From NCBI GenBank assembly GCA_007449985.2, contig VIIQ02000791.1:1-64000 (forward strand): DNA of 64,000 bases, written 5' to 3'. Source of the DNA: Desmodesmus armatus (taxonomy: Eukaryota; Chlorophyta; Chlorophyceae; Sphaeropleales; Scenedesmaceae). The notes under the pieces were generated by a model. That model ran no database searches, was not told where the DNA came from, and worked only from the letters and a program-made list of their open reading frames with translations. A program made the translations under genes and the position numbers. This document shows, in pieces, positions 21,540-38,499 of this stretch. How positions within the stretch are numbered: position 1 is the first letter of the stretch; each line of letters opens with the position of its first letter.

Positions 21540-23337
21540 GGCATGAGCAGCACGAGGGAGCAGCTATGCCATGGCAGCTGCATCTGCTGCTGCCGGCGGT
21601 GCTGCTGCCTTGTGCGGCTCGGCTGGGCAAGCCGGGCTCTGCAGCTGCAGCTACTCTGGGGCTGAGCATTGCAGATCAGGCACAGCTCTGCAGAGACATA
21701 GCAGCAGTGAGCTACACCTCACTTGATGTGTGGCAAGCCCGGCAGGGTGTTGGCAGCAGTAGGCGGAGCAGCACACTACCTGAGCAGCAGCTGTGCTTGG
21801 GTGAGCTCAGGAGCCTTCTGCTGCTGGTGCTGCATGAAGTGCTGCTTGCGATGTCATGGCAGCAGCAGCAGCACCCTGGGCCCTCTCTTGGCGCCGCAGC
21901 GTCAGCCGCTGCTGCTGCCGCTGGTGGTGGTTCTGCTATTACATCGGCAGCAGCTGCTGCAGGAGTCAGCACACTCAGCAGTTTGCCGGACGCGAGGTCC
22001 CCTGGGCAGCAGCAGGGTTGCCAGTCCAGTCAGGGCATAGATTCTCAATCTCGCGAGGACTGGAAGCATGCTGCTGCCGTGCTGATAGAAGCATTGTTGC
22101 TGCTGCTGCAGCAGCAGGAAGAGGCTGTCCCTTTGCAGCTGCAGCGCGCAATTGTAGCAGCACAGCAGCAGCTGCAGCAGCTGCAGCAGCAGCCCAAGGC
22201 CTCATCGGCTGGGCCAGCAGGGGAAAGTAGTGCCAGCTGTTGCAGTGCTGCTACGCCACAGCAGCAGCAGCAGCAGTGTAACAGCCAGGGTGGTGTGTTT
22301 GGCAGGGATGTCAGCAGTGCCCTCCCACCTGAGATGTCTGTTACTGCGCAGGCACCCGTCATTTTCGCCACCTGCGAGCACTTTGTGCGGCTGCAAGCAG
22401 CAGCAACAACAGCAGAGGGTTTGAGAGCAGTCACTAGCACCACTCACAGGGTGCTGACTCTTGTAGGGTCGGAGTGCAGCGGCACCACGAATGTCTGGGG
22501 GTTGGGGTGTTGACTGCAGCAGCTCAGGATGCAGGCCTGGGACAGGCAGGGGGGCAGCATTACTACAGCTTGCTGTGCAGCTTGATGAAGCTTTATCACT
22601 CCTACAGCCGGCAGTCAGTGCTGCAGGAGGGTGTGACGTGGACTCCCATGCACGCTGCCAAAGCGGTGCTGCGTGTGATGCATCTGGATGATGTCAAGGA
22701 GGGTTCCGGCCCCGCGCTCAAAGCGCTGCCCAGCGTGTTTCTCATCGGCCGCTGGTGCTTGCTGTGTGCAGATATCCTGTCAGCGCAGGCAGAAGATGGG
22801 CAGCTAGCACTGCAGGCAAGCGAGCAGCTTAGGCTGAGGTGCTACCTGAACGCTTACCTGGTCGGGGCTTGCTTTGCAGCAGAGACCTGGCTGCCTGCCT
22901 GCTCAGCGGAGCTGTCTGCGGCCGGGTATCCAGACCCCAGCATCTGGCTGCAGCAGCTGCAGGCGGCAAAGGCGGCAGCAGCGGCATTAGAGCAAGCAGA
23001 GGCTGAGGCTGTTGCTGCCCAGTGTGAGGCCCTTGTGCAGGAGCTGCGGGTCGTTGGTCGGACTAGCTGCTTGTTTGCCGTGCCAGTGTTTTGCAACAAC
23101 CCGCGGTGCATGTCGCTGCATGGGGAGACGGAGATCAGCCTTGTGTCGGGGCGTGCCTGTGTGTGTGGTGGCTGCAGGGTGGCGCGGTACTGTGGGCGAG
23201 AGTGTCTGAGGCAGCTTTGGCAGCAGCACAAGCCGGTGTGCAAGGCCCTGGCAGCAGCAGCAGCAGCAGCAGCAGCTGCTGCTGCAGCGGGGGCCGGGGC
23301 GCCCACAGGGGATGCTGCTGCGCCTGATGCGCTGTAG
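19660..23337 (+). CDS. MYND zinc-finger protein, Gln-rich (two apparent frame breaks)
   Basis: The C-terminus (near 23085-23250) is a MYND zinc finger: CNNPRC, then CVCGGC, RYCGREC and QQHKPVC, giving the C-x2-C pairs and final H/C ligands. MYND fingers bind proline-rich partners, and algae carry many large MYND proteins of unknown role. The central exon (about 20390-22500) is helical and Gln-rich with a (CAG) run at 21481-21538. The probable N-terminal exon (about 19672-19830) reads VVSTYKDCLKRLQEL and then FTQIATKTNRLLLS. It hits TGA at 19830-19832 before an A-run, while the next frame continues EKKLVLDMQASVVHAVYSVL. A second frame change is needed near 22500, where one frame ends VWGLGC-stop and another continues GVLTAAAQDAGLG. 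These may be assembly indels, short introns or real lesions. The exon before 20390 appears to end at an acceptor (tgcag|gtaccc). Confidence 0.68.
21481..21538 (+). repeat. (CAG)n tract encoding poly-Gln
   Basis: About 19 CAG units, in frame as poly-Gln in the MYND gene. Confidence 0.95.
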
Positions 23338-24074
23338 AGTGTTCCGTCTGCATTTGTCATTGTGCATTTGTCATTATAATCCCCTGGTCATTTCTTGGTA
23401 GTGATATGACCTGGTGCACTGCTCGCATGAGAGCTGTTGCTGGCTCTGGTGACGCCCATCGTGTCTGTCCAGCAGACACTTTCCATGGTTGCTTTGTGAT
23501 GGTTGCAGTTGTAGATTTGGTGCACACATCTAGCAGCGTCAAACAACCGTACAACCATCATGTTGCTCATGGCTATGCAATGCATCAGCCCAAGTGCATG
23601 CTGAGCGTCGCTGTAGGACTGGCTGCTATGGGTCTGACTTTGCACAAGCGTCGCACACTGTGCGACACAGTGTGTGAATCCGTTCAACTTGTGGTGGGCC
23701 AGACTGCATGTGTGCAAGTGGTGAATCAAGCCCTGACATGGAACTTTCTGGTTCAACTCTCGAAAGGAAAGTCTGATTTTCAATTCCTATCTGACACCAA
23801 TGTTTTCCCCAGTAGTGTGTTGCAGCTAGCGTTCACGTTTGAATAGAAGTCTGCAAGGGTGTTGGTCACAGAATCCATGCTAGTAACGATCAAAAGGCCT
23901 TTGCAGCCCAGTGCCAACAGCCCTATGACAGCACATGCAGCCATCCTTGACAAGCCGTGTTTTCAGAACTGCTGCAACACTCCAATCAAAACACACTATG
24001 CAGCCCGGCAATAAGACATGGCCCGTAAGAAGCCAAGATTGCCACCAGCATGCTGCCACGCCTGTACCTGCTGC
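23338..24074. other. Convergent intergenic region, nothing recognised
   Basis: The MYND gene (plus) and the NEDD1-like gene (minus) converge here. Several mid-sized frames exist on both strands without recognisable protein. The 3' UTRs of both genes should lie here; no polyadenylation signal was assigned. Confidence 0.45.
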
Positions 24075-30034
<5,960 letters not shown>

Positions 30035-30546
30035 GGTGGCGGACGCTCCTATGCTTGGATAAAGCTATTTGAGTACGTTGGACGACTTTGCAGGCGAACA
30101 GGCCCTTCTGGCCGATGTTGCATTTTTGAATTGCACCTGCCAGATGTTGTTGAGGTGAAGAGCGTACTGCCACCTTGCCAGTCGTTGATCTTTGAAACTT
30201 CCTTACGAATGAGCAGAAGCCAAGCTGAGCTTAGCTGGTCGCGGCAACTGACAACTGCCATGACAGTGATCTCCACTTCAAACTGCTGCCAGTTCACAAG
30301 ATAACCAGGTCACCTTGATGTACACGGGTTATAGAATGCCCCTTGCTTGCTGTCGTAATTGATTTCCTTGTCTAGCACCAGCTGTCCACACCAGGTGCAG
30401 CACAGGTGGCTTTGATTGGGCCCTTGCGCAGCATGCTGACCAAAGCACTGCCCACATCATGCTACTGCACTGTTGCGCACAGTACATAGGTAATAATGAG
30501 AAGTCAACCCAACACATAAGCTGAGCATCCTCAAGCTTGCCATGCG
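30035..30546. promoter_or_regulatory. Interval between NTMT1 3' end and NEDD1 start
   Basis: Both neighbours are on the minus strand, so this should hold the NTMT1 3' UTR and the NEDD1 promoter/5' UTR. No specific element was recognised. Confidence 0.4.
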
Positions 30547-33500
30547 TCAGCTCTGCGGCTGCTGCTGCTCTTGCTGCTGCTGCTGTGGGCGCAGCACATA
30601 CATGCGCACTTCAAAAAGCTCCTTGGGGAAGTTCTTCTGCTTGATGTTGAGCCTGAATGAAGCAGCACGCGCAATGGCCAGAGCAGGTTAACAGCACGCG
30701 CAATGGCCAGAGCAGGTTGATAGCCTTTTTGCAAGCTGACAGCTGAGTCACCAAGCGCATTGTTTGCAAAGCCGATAACTGTAGTGAAGTGAGTCTCACA
30801 TGAATCAGCAGCCGGTAGATGACAGAGGATTCCTTCAGCAAGCAAGGAGCGACGTCATGCCCCCTGAGCAGCAACACCAATGCTGGGCGACCTGAGGTCT
30901 GTGCAGGCCCACAGTGATCCAATCCGGATGCAGGCAGCCGAGCATTGGGCCAAAGCATCAACAGCCCTAGCAGAGGATTGGCAGTATAGGAATAACTCAC
31001 TGCACACTCATGCCGGCCTTCTTGAAGAGCTCCAGCATGTAGGCGTTGCTGCGTGTCAGGCTGTTGTCATCCTTGTCAACGATGAAGCCCTCCTTACAAA
31101 TGTTCTCCTTCACCTGGGGTGGCAACAGGGGGAAGAGGGGGCGGCAGACGGGCAAGATGATCCGCCCATGGGGTTCAGGACGAGAGCCGCTCACGTGACA
31201 GACCTGTCTGTCATAGCAACGGCCACTGGGCATCTCATATGCGGCTGAGCCGCTTGACACCTGCTGCTGGGGGCCGAGCTCTCCAGCACGTTGCGTCGAC
31301 AGCTGGGGGCGTGCAAATACACAAGCCCGCGCAAGCCTCGCACGGGCGTTCCCAACAATATGATGTCAACAGCAGGCACTACACTGGTTGCTGCCTCGCC
31401 CGGAAGCAGGGGCGATCCCTGACCCACCCACCACCATCCACAACATTTTCACCACCTGCCCTCCCCCTCACACTGCCCCTCACCATGATGATGCCGTCCT
31501 CCTTGAGCCCCGGTTTGCAGCGATCAAACAGCGCCACAGCGTCAACTGCAGCAGCATACATTACAGCACAACACAGATGCAAACACGTGGGCTAACTGCA
31601 GAGCCTGAAGCTGGTGCAGACAGCGCTGCAGACCAACCCCACACGCAATACAAACTGCTGACGGGTCGGAACAGTCTCGCATGCCACTCACACCCACACA
31701 GCACCTGGGGATGGCAGCAAGTGCTACTGGGTTTGGCTGCAACGCCAGGGCTGACACAGCAGGGCAACATGACGCTGACCCTGCTGGCAACACTGTGGTG
31801 TGGTGGGCACAAAGTGGCTGACAACGCTGTGCTGCCCCTCTGCGCCAGGTCAGTGTTGGTGCTGCCGACTCACCATCTGTCAGGTACAGCAGACACCACT
31901 GTATCCAGATGCAGTCATACCTGCAGAGCGACAGCAGGAGGAGCAGGAGGGTACTGGGTACGCTTGGCACCTGGCTCAAAAGTAGCCTGGTGGCTTGGTC
32001 AGGCAAGCAGCTGACTCGGCTGTCACTTCCCTGCGACGTGTGCCGTAGCTGACAGTCCGTTGGCAGCCGCTGTCATTGCTGGCAGTCGCTGTCATTGCTG
32101 TACAAGGTGTGTCCTGTCTGCAGGCAGCCCTTCAGCTGATCCCTGGCCAGCGGCTGGTGGGTTGTCCATTCTCCAGAGGGGTTCAGCGTGCTGCGGACAC
32201 CAGTCATCTTACTGCCTCGTGCGCGTGACTCCCCCCTGTCAACAACCGCTCACCTAAAAGGACACACTAAGTCAGTCAGGGTTCAAGGCAGTCCCGCCAC
32301 CCACCGTTGTGGCTGCGGGTCGAACTCCTGCAGGCCCTGGCACAGGCACAGCCCCAGGCTGTGGCCGCGAGGGAAGCCTCCCCTTAATACCGCTGCCCCC
32401 AGCTTGCGCTGCGCCTCGTCTAGCAGATGTTTGCTGGGCTCTAGCATGTCCACCGTGTGGAAGTGGTGCAGCAGCAGCTGCTCACTCACACGCCCAACGC
32501 CAGCACCACAGTCTGCAGGGGCAGGCGGGTGACAGGGGACGTGTTGTGTGCAAGAGCGTGCAAAACACAGGCAGGGATCCAGCATGAAGAACAACACAGT
32601 GTCAAAGCTGTGGCAATACATTCCACTCGTACTGGCAACAGTGCCAGACCACAAAGCTAGGTGCAGTACCACAGTATGTGCAACAGCAGCTATCCCCCCC
32701 CCCCCCCCCCCCCCGCCACCCCCCGCTACTGGCATTCCTCAGGTCCCTGCCTACTCTTCCTGCCCGGCAGGCTGGCAGCCTGCATGCTTGTCACCTTGCC
32801 GTGCTGTCACCACCCACCTACTACTGTGAGCTGCCGCTGCCCAGCTGCTGCTTGCTGCAGGTGCTGCTTCATCGCCTGCACAGCACCCAGCAGCAACAGC
32901 CAGCAGCAACAGGCAACAGCAAGGCAGCAAGGCAGCAGCAGAGGTGATGCAACAACCTCCACACTCCAGGCACAGTCAATGCAACATTCAGGCGACATGC
33001 ATTGAAGGAGATGTCTGGCAGTGGCTGGCTAGATGAACCAACCTCTACCATCCCTCTGCACAGCACAGCACAGCACAGCGCAGCGCCCGTCACTCCTTCA
33101 CTCACCCGCTGCAGCAGTGCCCTGCTGTCGCTGATGTCGTAGTCTGACACGTACCCAAAGCCCCCCAGTACCCCGTCATAGGAGGCCTCCTGCTGGTCCC
33201 AGTACTGCACTGCACCCTGGTACCAGTCCTTGTGGGTGCCGTCATTACCGCGCGCCTTGACCCACAGCTGCTCAGGGTCCTGGTACTCCTCCTGCAAGGG
33301 CAGGGCAGGGCCAAGGGCCAAGGGGCATGAAGCAGGGCAGGGAAAGAACCATGAAGGTGCGGGTGCAAGAAACGAGAAAGACCCCACGTGTGGTGATGTC
33401 AGGCAAGGTAGAAGTGCAACTCTTTGCAGACCCTCTGGAGCTGCGTGCCACAATCAGGCTGACTGTGCCTGGTAGCAGTGTCTGTCTAGCAGCCAATGCA

Positions 33501-33767
33501 CTGCTAAGGTTGACATGCTAGCATCAATTTGGTAAGTGAAGGCCAGCCTGCACAAGCAGTTGACAGAGTCCCCCCCCTCTCCCCCTTCACGTACATGAGT
33601 TACCACTGGAGCCCAACTTCAAGCTGGGCAGCTGCTGAAGTTGAGCTAGCCCGAAGACACACAACAAGCCAGGCCAGCACCAATTTGACATGCCTGAAAG
33701 CTTGTAATGATCAACATACCTTCCCGCTTGCATCCGTGCCCTTGTGCACACCCCCAGCATGTGCCAT
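30547..33767 (-). CDS. NTMT1: Protein N-terminal (X-Pro-Lys) methyltransferase, NTMT1/METTL11A family
   Basis: A SAM-dependent enzyme that methylates the alpha-amino group of proteins exposing an X-P-K/R N-terminus. Eight exons, all GT-AG and phase-consistent: 33767-33720, 33291-33106, 32875-32818, 32512-32305, 31920-31874, 31545-31484, 31113-31001 and 30652-30547. They total 828 nt (275 residues plus TGA). Family landmarks in order: YWDQQEASYDGVLGGFG and DISDSRALLQR (N-terminal substrate-site helices), DCGAGVGRVSEQLLL (SAM motif I), VDMLEPS, GLQEFDPQPQR, YDCIWIQWCLLYLTD (the W/Q/W substrate pocket), FDRCKPGLKEDGIIM, and ENICKEGF...NSLTRSNAYMLELFKKAGM. The protein is somewhat longer than animal NTMT1 because of N- and C-terminal tails (C-terminal Q-rich tail PQQQQEQQQPQS). 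The start at 33767 is the only in-frame ATG in the first exon that gives a short leader; an upstream exon is not excluded. Confidence 0.93.
30664..30722. repeat. ~29-bp tandem duplication in NTMT1 intron
   Basis: agcacgcgcaatggccagag plus caggtta is repeated immediately with minor change. It lies just upstream (gene sense) of the last NTMT1 exon and is a simple local duplication. Confidence 0.9.
32693..32715 (+). repeat. Poly-C tract in NTMT1 intron
   Basis: A run of about 20 cytosines. Comparable C/G homopolymers lie near 38741-38751, 39261-39279, 40271-40281, 42291-42301 and 53580-53594, mostly in introns. Confidence 0.9.
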
Positions 33768-33993
33768 CGCGCTGCTGCCACTACCGCTGCTGACTGCTGT
33801 TGCGCCTTGATGGATGCAGAGGTGCTGGTGCTGCTGTGGTGCCCACCGATTCCAATCCTGAACTGTTGATGTCACAAAACAGGTAACCAAGTGCAACCAC
33901 ACAGAAGACCTGCACAGACAGGATTTGATCAGCAGAGCAGAACAAAAAGCAAGCAGGGGTAAGACCCCCCACCAGGTAGAAGAAAGCCCTTAC

Positions 33994-34281
33994 CTAATTT
34001 TTGGAGACAAATACATCCAAATCACGCCACAGCATGATGGTTACGCGACACTGCGGATTAGTAACCACCAGCCCTGCAGACCAAAGCGGGACAAGCTCCA
34101 AGCAAGCCAGCACTGATCTGCACCAGGAGCACGTTTCAGCATTCCAGGGGGTTTCCTGGGGATCTGCCGGCAGATCTACATAGCACGTCGACTGACAGCC
34201 ATGGCCGCGTGCAGCGCCCATTCGGCCCACAATGGCGTTCATGGTCTCGTCAATAGACATGTGAGCACATCTCTCGTCCAT
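33994..34281 (-). pseudogene. Unidentified 95-residue open frame, possible relic
   Basis: Reads as MDERCAHMSIDETMNAIVGR..., with CQSTCYVDLPADP, AETCSWCRSVLACLEL and VTIMLWRDLDVFVSKN. It is more protein-like than the surrounding sequence. The frame continues protein-like upstream (minus, to about 34430; MPHAFVCGPITHLGGSG) but across one stop. That suggests a decayed gene or transposon fragment, or an exon with an unrecognised border. It lies between two diverging genes. No family is recognised. Confidence 0.35.
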
Positions 34282-34612
34282 CCGAGGGCCCTCAGACCAG
34301 CCTGTCGTGACCTTTTATCCGGAACCCCCCAGGTGCGTGATGGGGCCGCATACGAAGGCGTGTGGCATCCTTATGTGCGTATGGTACTTTATGCGTGACG
34401 CCTTGCCGATACGAAGCCCGGCAGAGCGACTGGCGCCACGTTGTCAACAGAAACAGAACTGCAGCAGCTGCAGCTTGGGCCTGATGTGTCCTGTCACTGC
34501 TCTGTAACCTGGTGTGAAGGCTGTATCATGATAGTAAGGCAGTTGAAATGAGTAGGGGCACCCATGCCGCTGGAATTGACACTGAGCAAGCAAACCCTTG
34601 CTGCTGTTGCAG

Positions 34613-36162
34613 GCACGGCAGTGGCCGGGTGCCAAGTGCAGCGCTGTCGCTGGCGATGGCCTGGGCAGGAGCAAAGATGACCTTGACATGCTGTTGGATG
34701 GCCGCACTGAAAAGTGAGTGGGGTGCTGCCGGTATAAAGATCAAGATCTGCAACATGGGTCATCAGCTTCGGGTCATGCTGTGGGCATCAGGTCATGTCA
34801 TCAGATTTCGTCCCATCATCAGCACATGTGGCAATGCTCTGCATTAGCACATGTGCCAGTGCTGCAGATGCCAGTGACACAGTTCACATGGTTCGGCGCT
34901 GTGTGCATATTGCTCTGTCGCACTTAGGTGCGACCTGGTGGACAGCTTCTGCCGTGCAGCTGTGCAACAGCAGGCTTGGCCCCGCGAGAATGTGCGCAGC
35001 TACATGGAGCCACCAACAGTCAACAACAGCAAAGCAGCAGCAGCTGCTGCAAGGGCCACCTTCCCTGCTTGGATTGAGCTGATGCAGTCAGTGGACAGCA
35101 CAGACGTCATTGACTGGTCGGACACAGAGAACGACGGCTGGGGCGTTGCCGCAGAGCAGCACAGCAGCGGCAACGGCAGATGCGGCAGCAGCAATGGCAG
35201 CAGCAGTCCACCTGCTGCAGCTGCTGCTGTTACAGCAGGGAAAGTGTCCAGGGGCGCCCTGTGGAGTGGAGCGCGCAGCAGCTGTGGGGTGGTGAGCGTG
35301 TGGGGCAGCTCAAGCAGCAGGAAGGGTGTGGCTGCGCGTGCAGTGGTAGTGATGCGCGCCGTCCCTACTGGCAAGCAGGTTGACACAGAGTGAGTAGCAG
35401 CGGGCACAGGTGATTGATGGGGTGGCTGAGGGCTGGAAGGGGGAGGGGGGCGTCGAGTTGCGAGCTAACTGAGCTCAGGTCAGCACTCCTTTTGTAGTAG
35501 AGTGTATCATGCAGGGAGATTGGGTTTGGGTGTTCTTCTGGGTTGGCATTTGATACAGTATATGGCAACCCAGCAGAACACCCAGAACCAAACTCCCTGC
35601 ATGCCGGGCAACCCCATAGTCTGGGTATGAGTGTGCTCTAGGTATGTCATCCGTCAGGCTCACCCCTCCTGGCTTCCCAATTCCCTGTGCTTGCCTCCCC
35701 TGCCTGTCACAGGTCTGACGATGCCCCCCACTATGAGGGTGCTGACAGTGACACGCTGTTCCCCCCGGGGTCCCCGGAGATGGATGACCCTGGACACCCC
35801 ACTGATGTAGCACAGCCTGACCTGCAGAGCAAGGTGCTGCGGCCTGAGGCCAAGCCCTACATGAACATACAGGTATGTAGTAAGCAGGGTAACAGCGGCA
35901 TTCAGGCTTGCCGTTGGTGCCACTTGCCGTGTGCAGCAATGCAGTAAATCAGAGAGCAATATCAGCGGCCTGTGGGGTCTTCACTGTTTTGATGTGTCAG
36001 GAAGTGTTTGTGGTCAGCACCATTTGTTGCGGTTGCCGCCGCTCAAAGCGATGTTGTGTTGTGCTGCTGCTGCAGGGTGGCAGGTGGGTTGCCCCCTCCA
36101 AGGCCCAGGCAGAGCACATGATGCAGTCACTGTCAAACATGGGCCCAGACGAGGGCGTGTGA
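34613..36162 (+). CDS. Unidentified protein, C-terminal four exons
   Basis: Four plus-strand exons with GT-AG borders join in one frame: 34613-34713, 34928-35389, 35713-35872 and 36076-36162. The stop is TGA at 36160-36162. The phase agreement across all three introns is the main support. The protein reads ARQWPGAKCSAVAGDG, SKDDLDMLLDGRTEK, CDLVDSFCRAAVQQQAWPRE, ARATFPAWIELMQSVDSTDV, then an acidic DWSDTENDGWG. A Ser/Ala/Gly-rich linker and an acidic segment (DDAPHYEGADSDTLFPPGSP) follow, ending AEHMMQSLSNMGPDEGV. No known domain is recognised. The first exon(s) and start codon lie upstream and are not identified, so this model is partial at its 5' end. Confidence 0.7.
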
Positions 36163-38490
36163 GGAGCAAAAATCAGTGCAAGGCGTACATCAAGGCCAGG
36201 GTGCCAACAGTACGCATAACTGCATCGGATGAAGCTGGTCACAGTTTGAGCTGGGCAGCATTTGCGTCAGCTATGGTTGAGTGCAGCGCTGTCATCAGCA
36301 GCCATCACAGTTGGTCTCAGAAGGCCTTTTGTACCGGCACACCCTTGACGCAGCAGACAGTAGTGGTTTTTGATTGCGGTCAAAAGCCACAAAGTCGTGG
36401 CAGCCCAATCTTTGGCTGCTCCAAGGCAATTTGCTGCCTTGTGAGGCTCTGACAGGCATGCCTGTCAAGCTCAAAGCCTGCTGGTGCCCCAGCACAGCAG
36501 GGGGGTGAGTACTTGTACTGTTTGTGGTGGTGAAGTGTGTTGTGTGTGTATTGCTTCTCTGTGGTGTTGTGCTGCAGTGGTGTCTTGTGGCATCGCAGGG
36601 TAACCAGGCGCCACTAGGCATCGCCAGTGAGCCACCATCACTTTTATGTAAGGCACAGCGTCTGTGCTGTGTCAGTTGTTCTTCGGGTGTTGCGTGGTGG
36701 CAGTTGTCCCAGTGCTGTTGGATGTGTAGTCCTCACACCCCACCCTGCGCATGGTCACAAGCCTGGTGCGCAGGGCATCCCATGCAACTGTGCCAAGGTT
36801 GGTGTGGTTGCAGCACACGCTACGCAGGGCAGCTTGCACTGTCTGACAGCCATAGCTGTCTGCCTGCATTGTATCAAATGTTGTTAAGCAGTGTTGAGTA
36901 GGGTTGCTTTTGTCTGACTGTGCCATGTTGCATGCGCCTTGGACACAGCAGCGGCCACAACCATGGTTGCATGCAGGGTGGCACTGTGGGGCCTGCTGAT
37001 ATATCTTGTCCAAAAGTCTGGGAAGACGTGGATCATCGTACATTGCAGTACACCATTTGCCCTCACAGGCAGATCTATACTGGCATGCCTGGCCCTGAGG
37101 GCGTCGCTGGCCCTTGAGTGCTATGTATGTGCGGGTGGTGTGTATTTACTCCTCATCATGCTGTGCCGCGTCTGTCTCCTCGACTGAGTAATGCCTGATG
37201 TATTGCTGCCGCCTTGCATCGATATTGTTACTGTGCATGCCACTCCGGACACTACTGAGTGCATGATGCTGTGTTTGGCCTTTTGCGGGTGTATGGGTGT
37301 GGACTGCTGGTACCCCGTGTTTGTGCCCCGCATGGCTTTTTACTTTTGTGGTGGAGCTGTGTAGCAAGGGGCTGAAAAGCACATTGTGACATGGCATACT
37401 GCAGCACTGTATGACAGAAACGACAGAAATGAACGACACCATCCCTCGCTGCTGCGAAATGGTATGCAAAATGACACACAACCTAAGCTTTGATGATTGT
37501 GGCCGCAACACTGTCAGGATGTTCCCGGCTTGACTTACAGCAATGCAGCCTGCGGTCTGCCCTGGGCACATGCACACATCATGTAAGCTACAAGGATCTG
37601 ATTGGCAGTAATGCAGGCTGCAGTCTTGGGGGCTCACAGGTCCATTAAATATGCTGATACGGTCAGTGATGAGGCTCAGGGGTAGCAAGGGTAACCCTTA
37701 CTAACCCCTGCCCAGCTGTGAGTAGTGTCCTACCCCCCCTTACTACCCCTGATGAGGCTTTGGCCTGATCAAAAAACCCAAACAGTTGCATTAACGGCGT
37801 ACATGCCAACATGCGACTCCCTGGAATCCAATGCTGCCTCTAGGGGTGTGGCCAGCATCGTCTGCTGCACAGCAGGCAGGCCAGCCTTTGTTCAATCAGG
37901 CCAAATCAATTCAAAGTCAACACCTGTAGCTATGAAGCTCAAGGCCAACCCAGCCTGAGGTGGGTCTGAGTGCAGCTGCCGCATTGCTCAGCCCATAGCA
38001 TGGCTGTCTCTGCACTTGCCCTTCTCTACTGCTAGATTGACTGCTGTGGCTGAGCCCGTGCCATCTTGCTGTAAATGTGAAGCTACTCCTGGTCACCGAG
38101 GGTCTTCTGCTGCTGCTGTTGTCCTGGCTGCTGCTGCGGCTGCCAGTCACTGCCACTGCCGTACAGCCAGGCATCTGTGTACCGGTGCCACCTGCAGCCG
38201 TGATGGTGAAGGGAGGGAGGTGTGCATCTACTGAGCATCATGTGTGTCCATCCTGGCAGAAGCCTGCACCCAACCTAGGGTAACAAGCACCAGCCTACCA
38301 CCAGCTTGAAGTTGGTGATCTGTACGACATCTGTACGCGCTCAAAACAGCTGAAAACAACCTGCCTCTCCCGTCCTGAATGCCAAGGCACGCTGGGTACA
38401 GCAGACTATCACACCCCAGCAACCATTGACATGACTGTCCCACCATGCAGTACTGAGCCCCAGGTCATTGTAGTACAATGAACAGGACAA
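36163..38490. other. Long convergent intergenic region, nothing recognised
   Basis: The gene at 34613-36162 (plus) and the FAD oxidoreductase (minus) converge here. Frames up to about 180 residues occur on both strands but none is protein-like or matches a family. Short telomere-like scraps (gggtaagg, aaccctt) occur near 37680-37710. The interval may include 3' UTRs. Confidence 0.4.
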
Positions 38491-38499
38491 AGCGCACCT

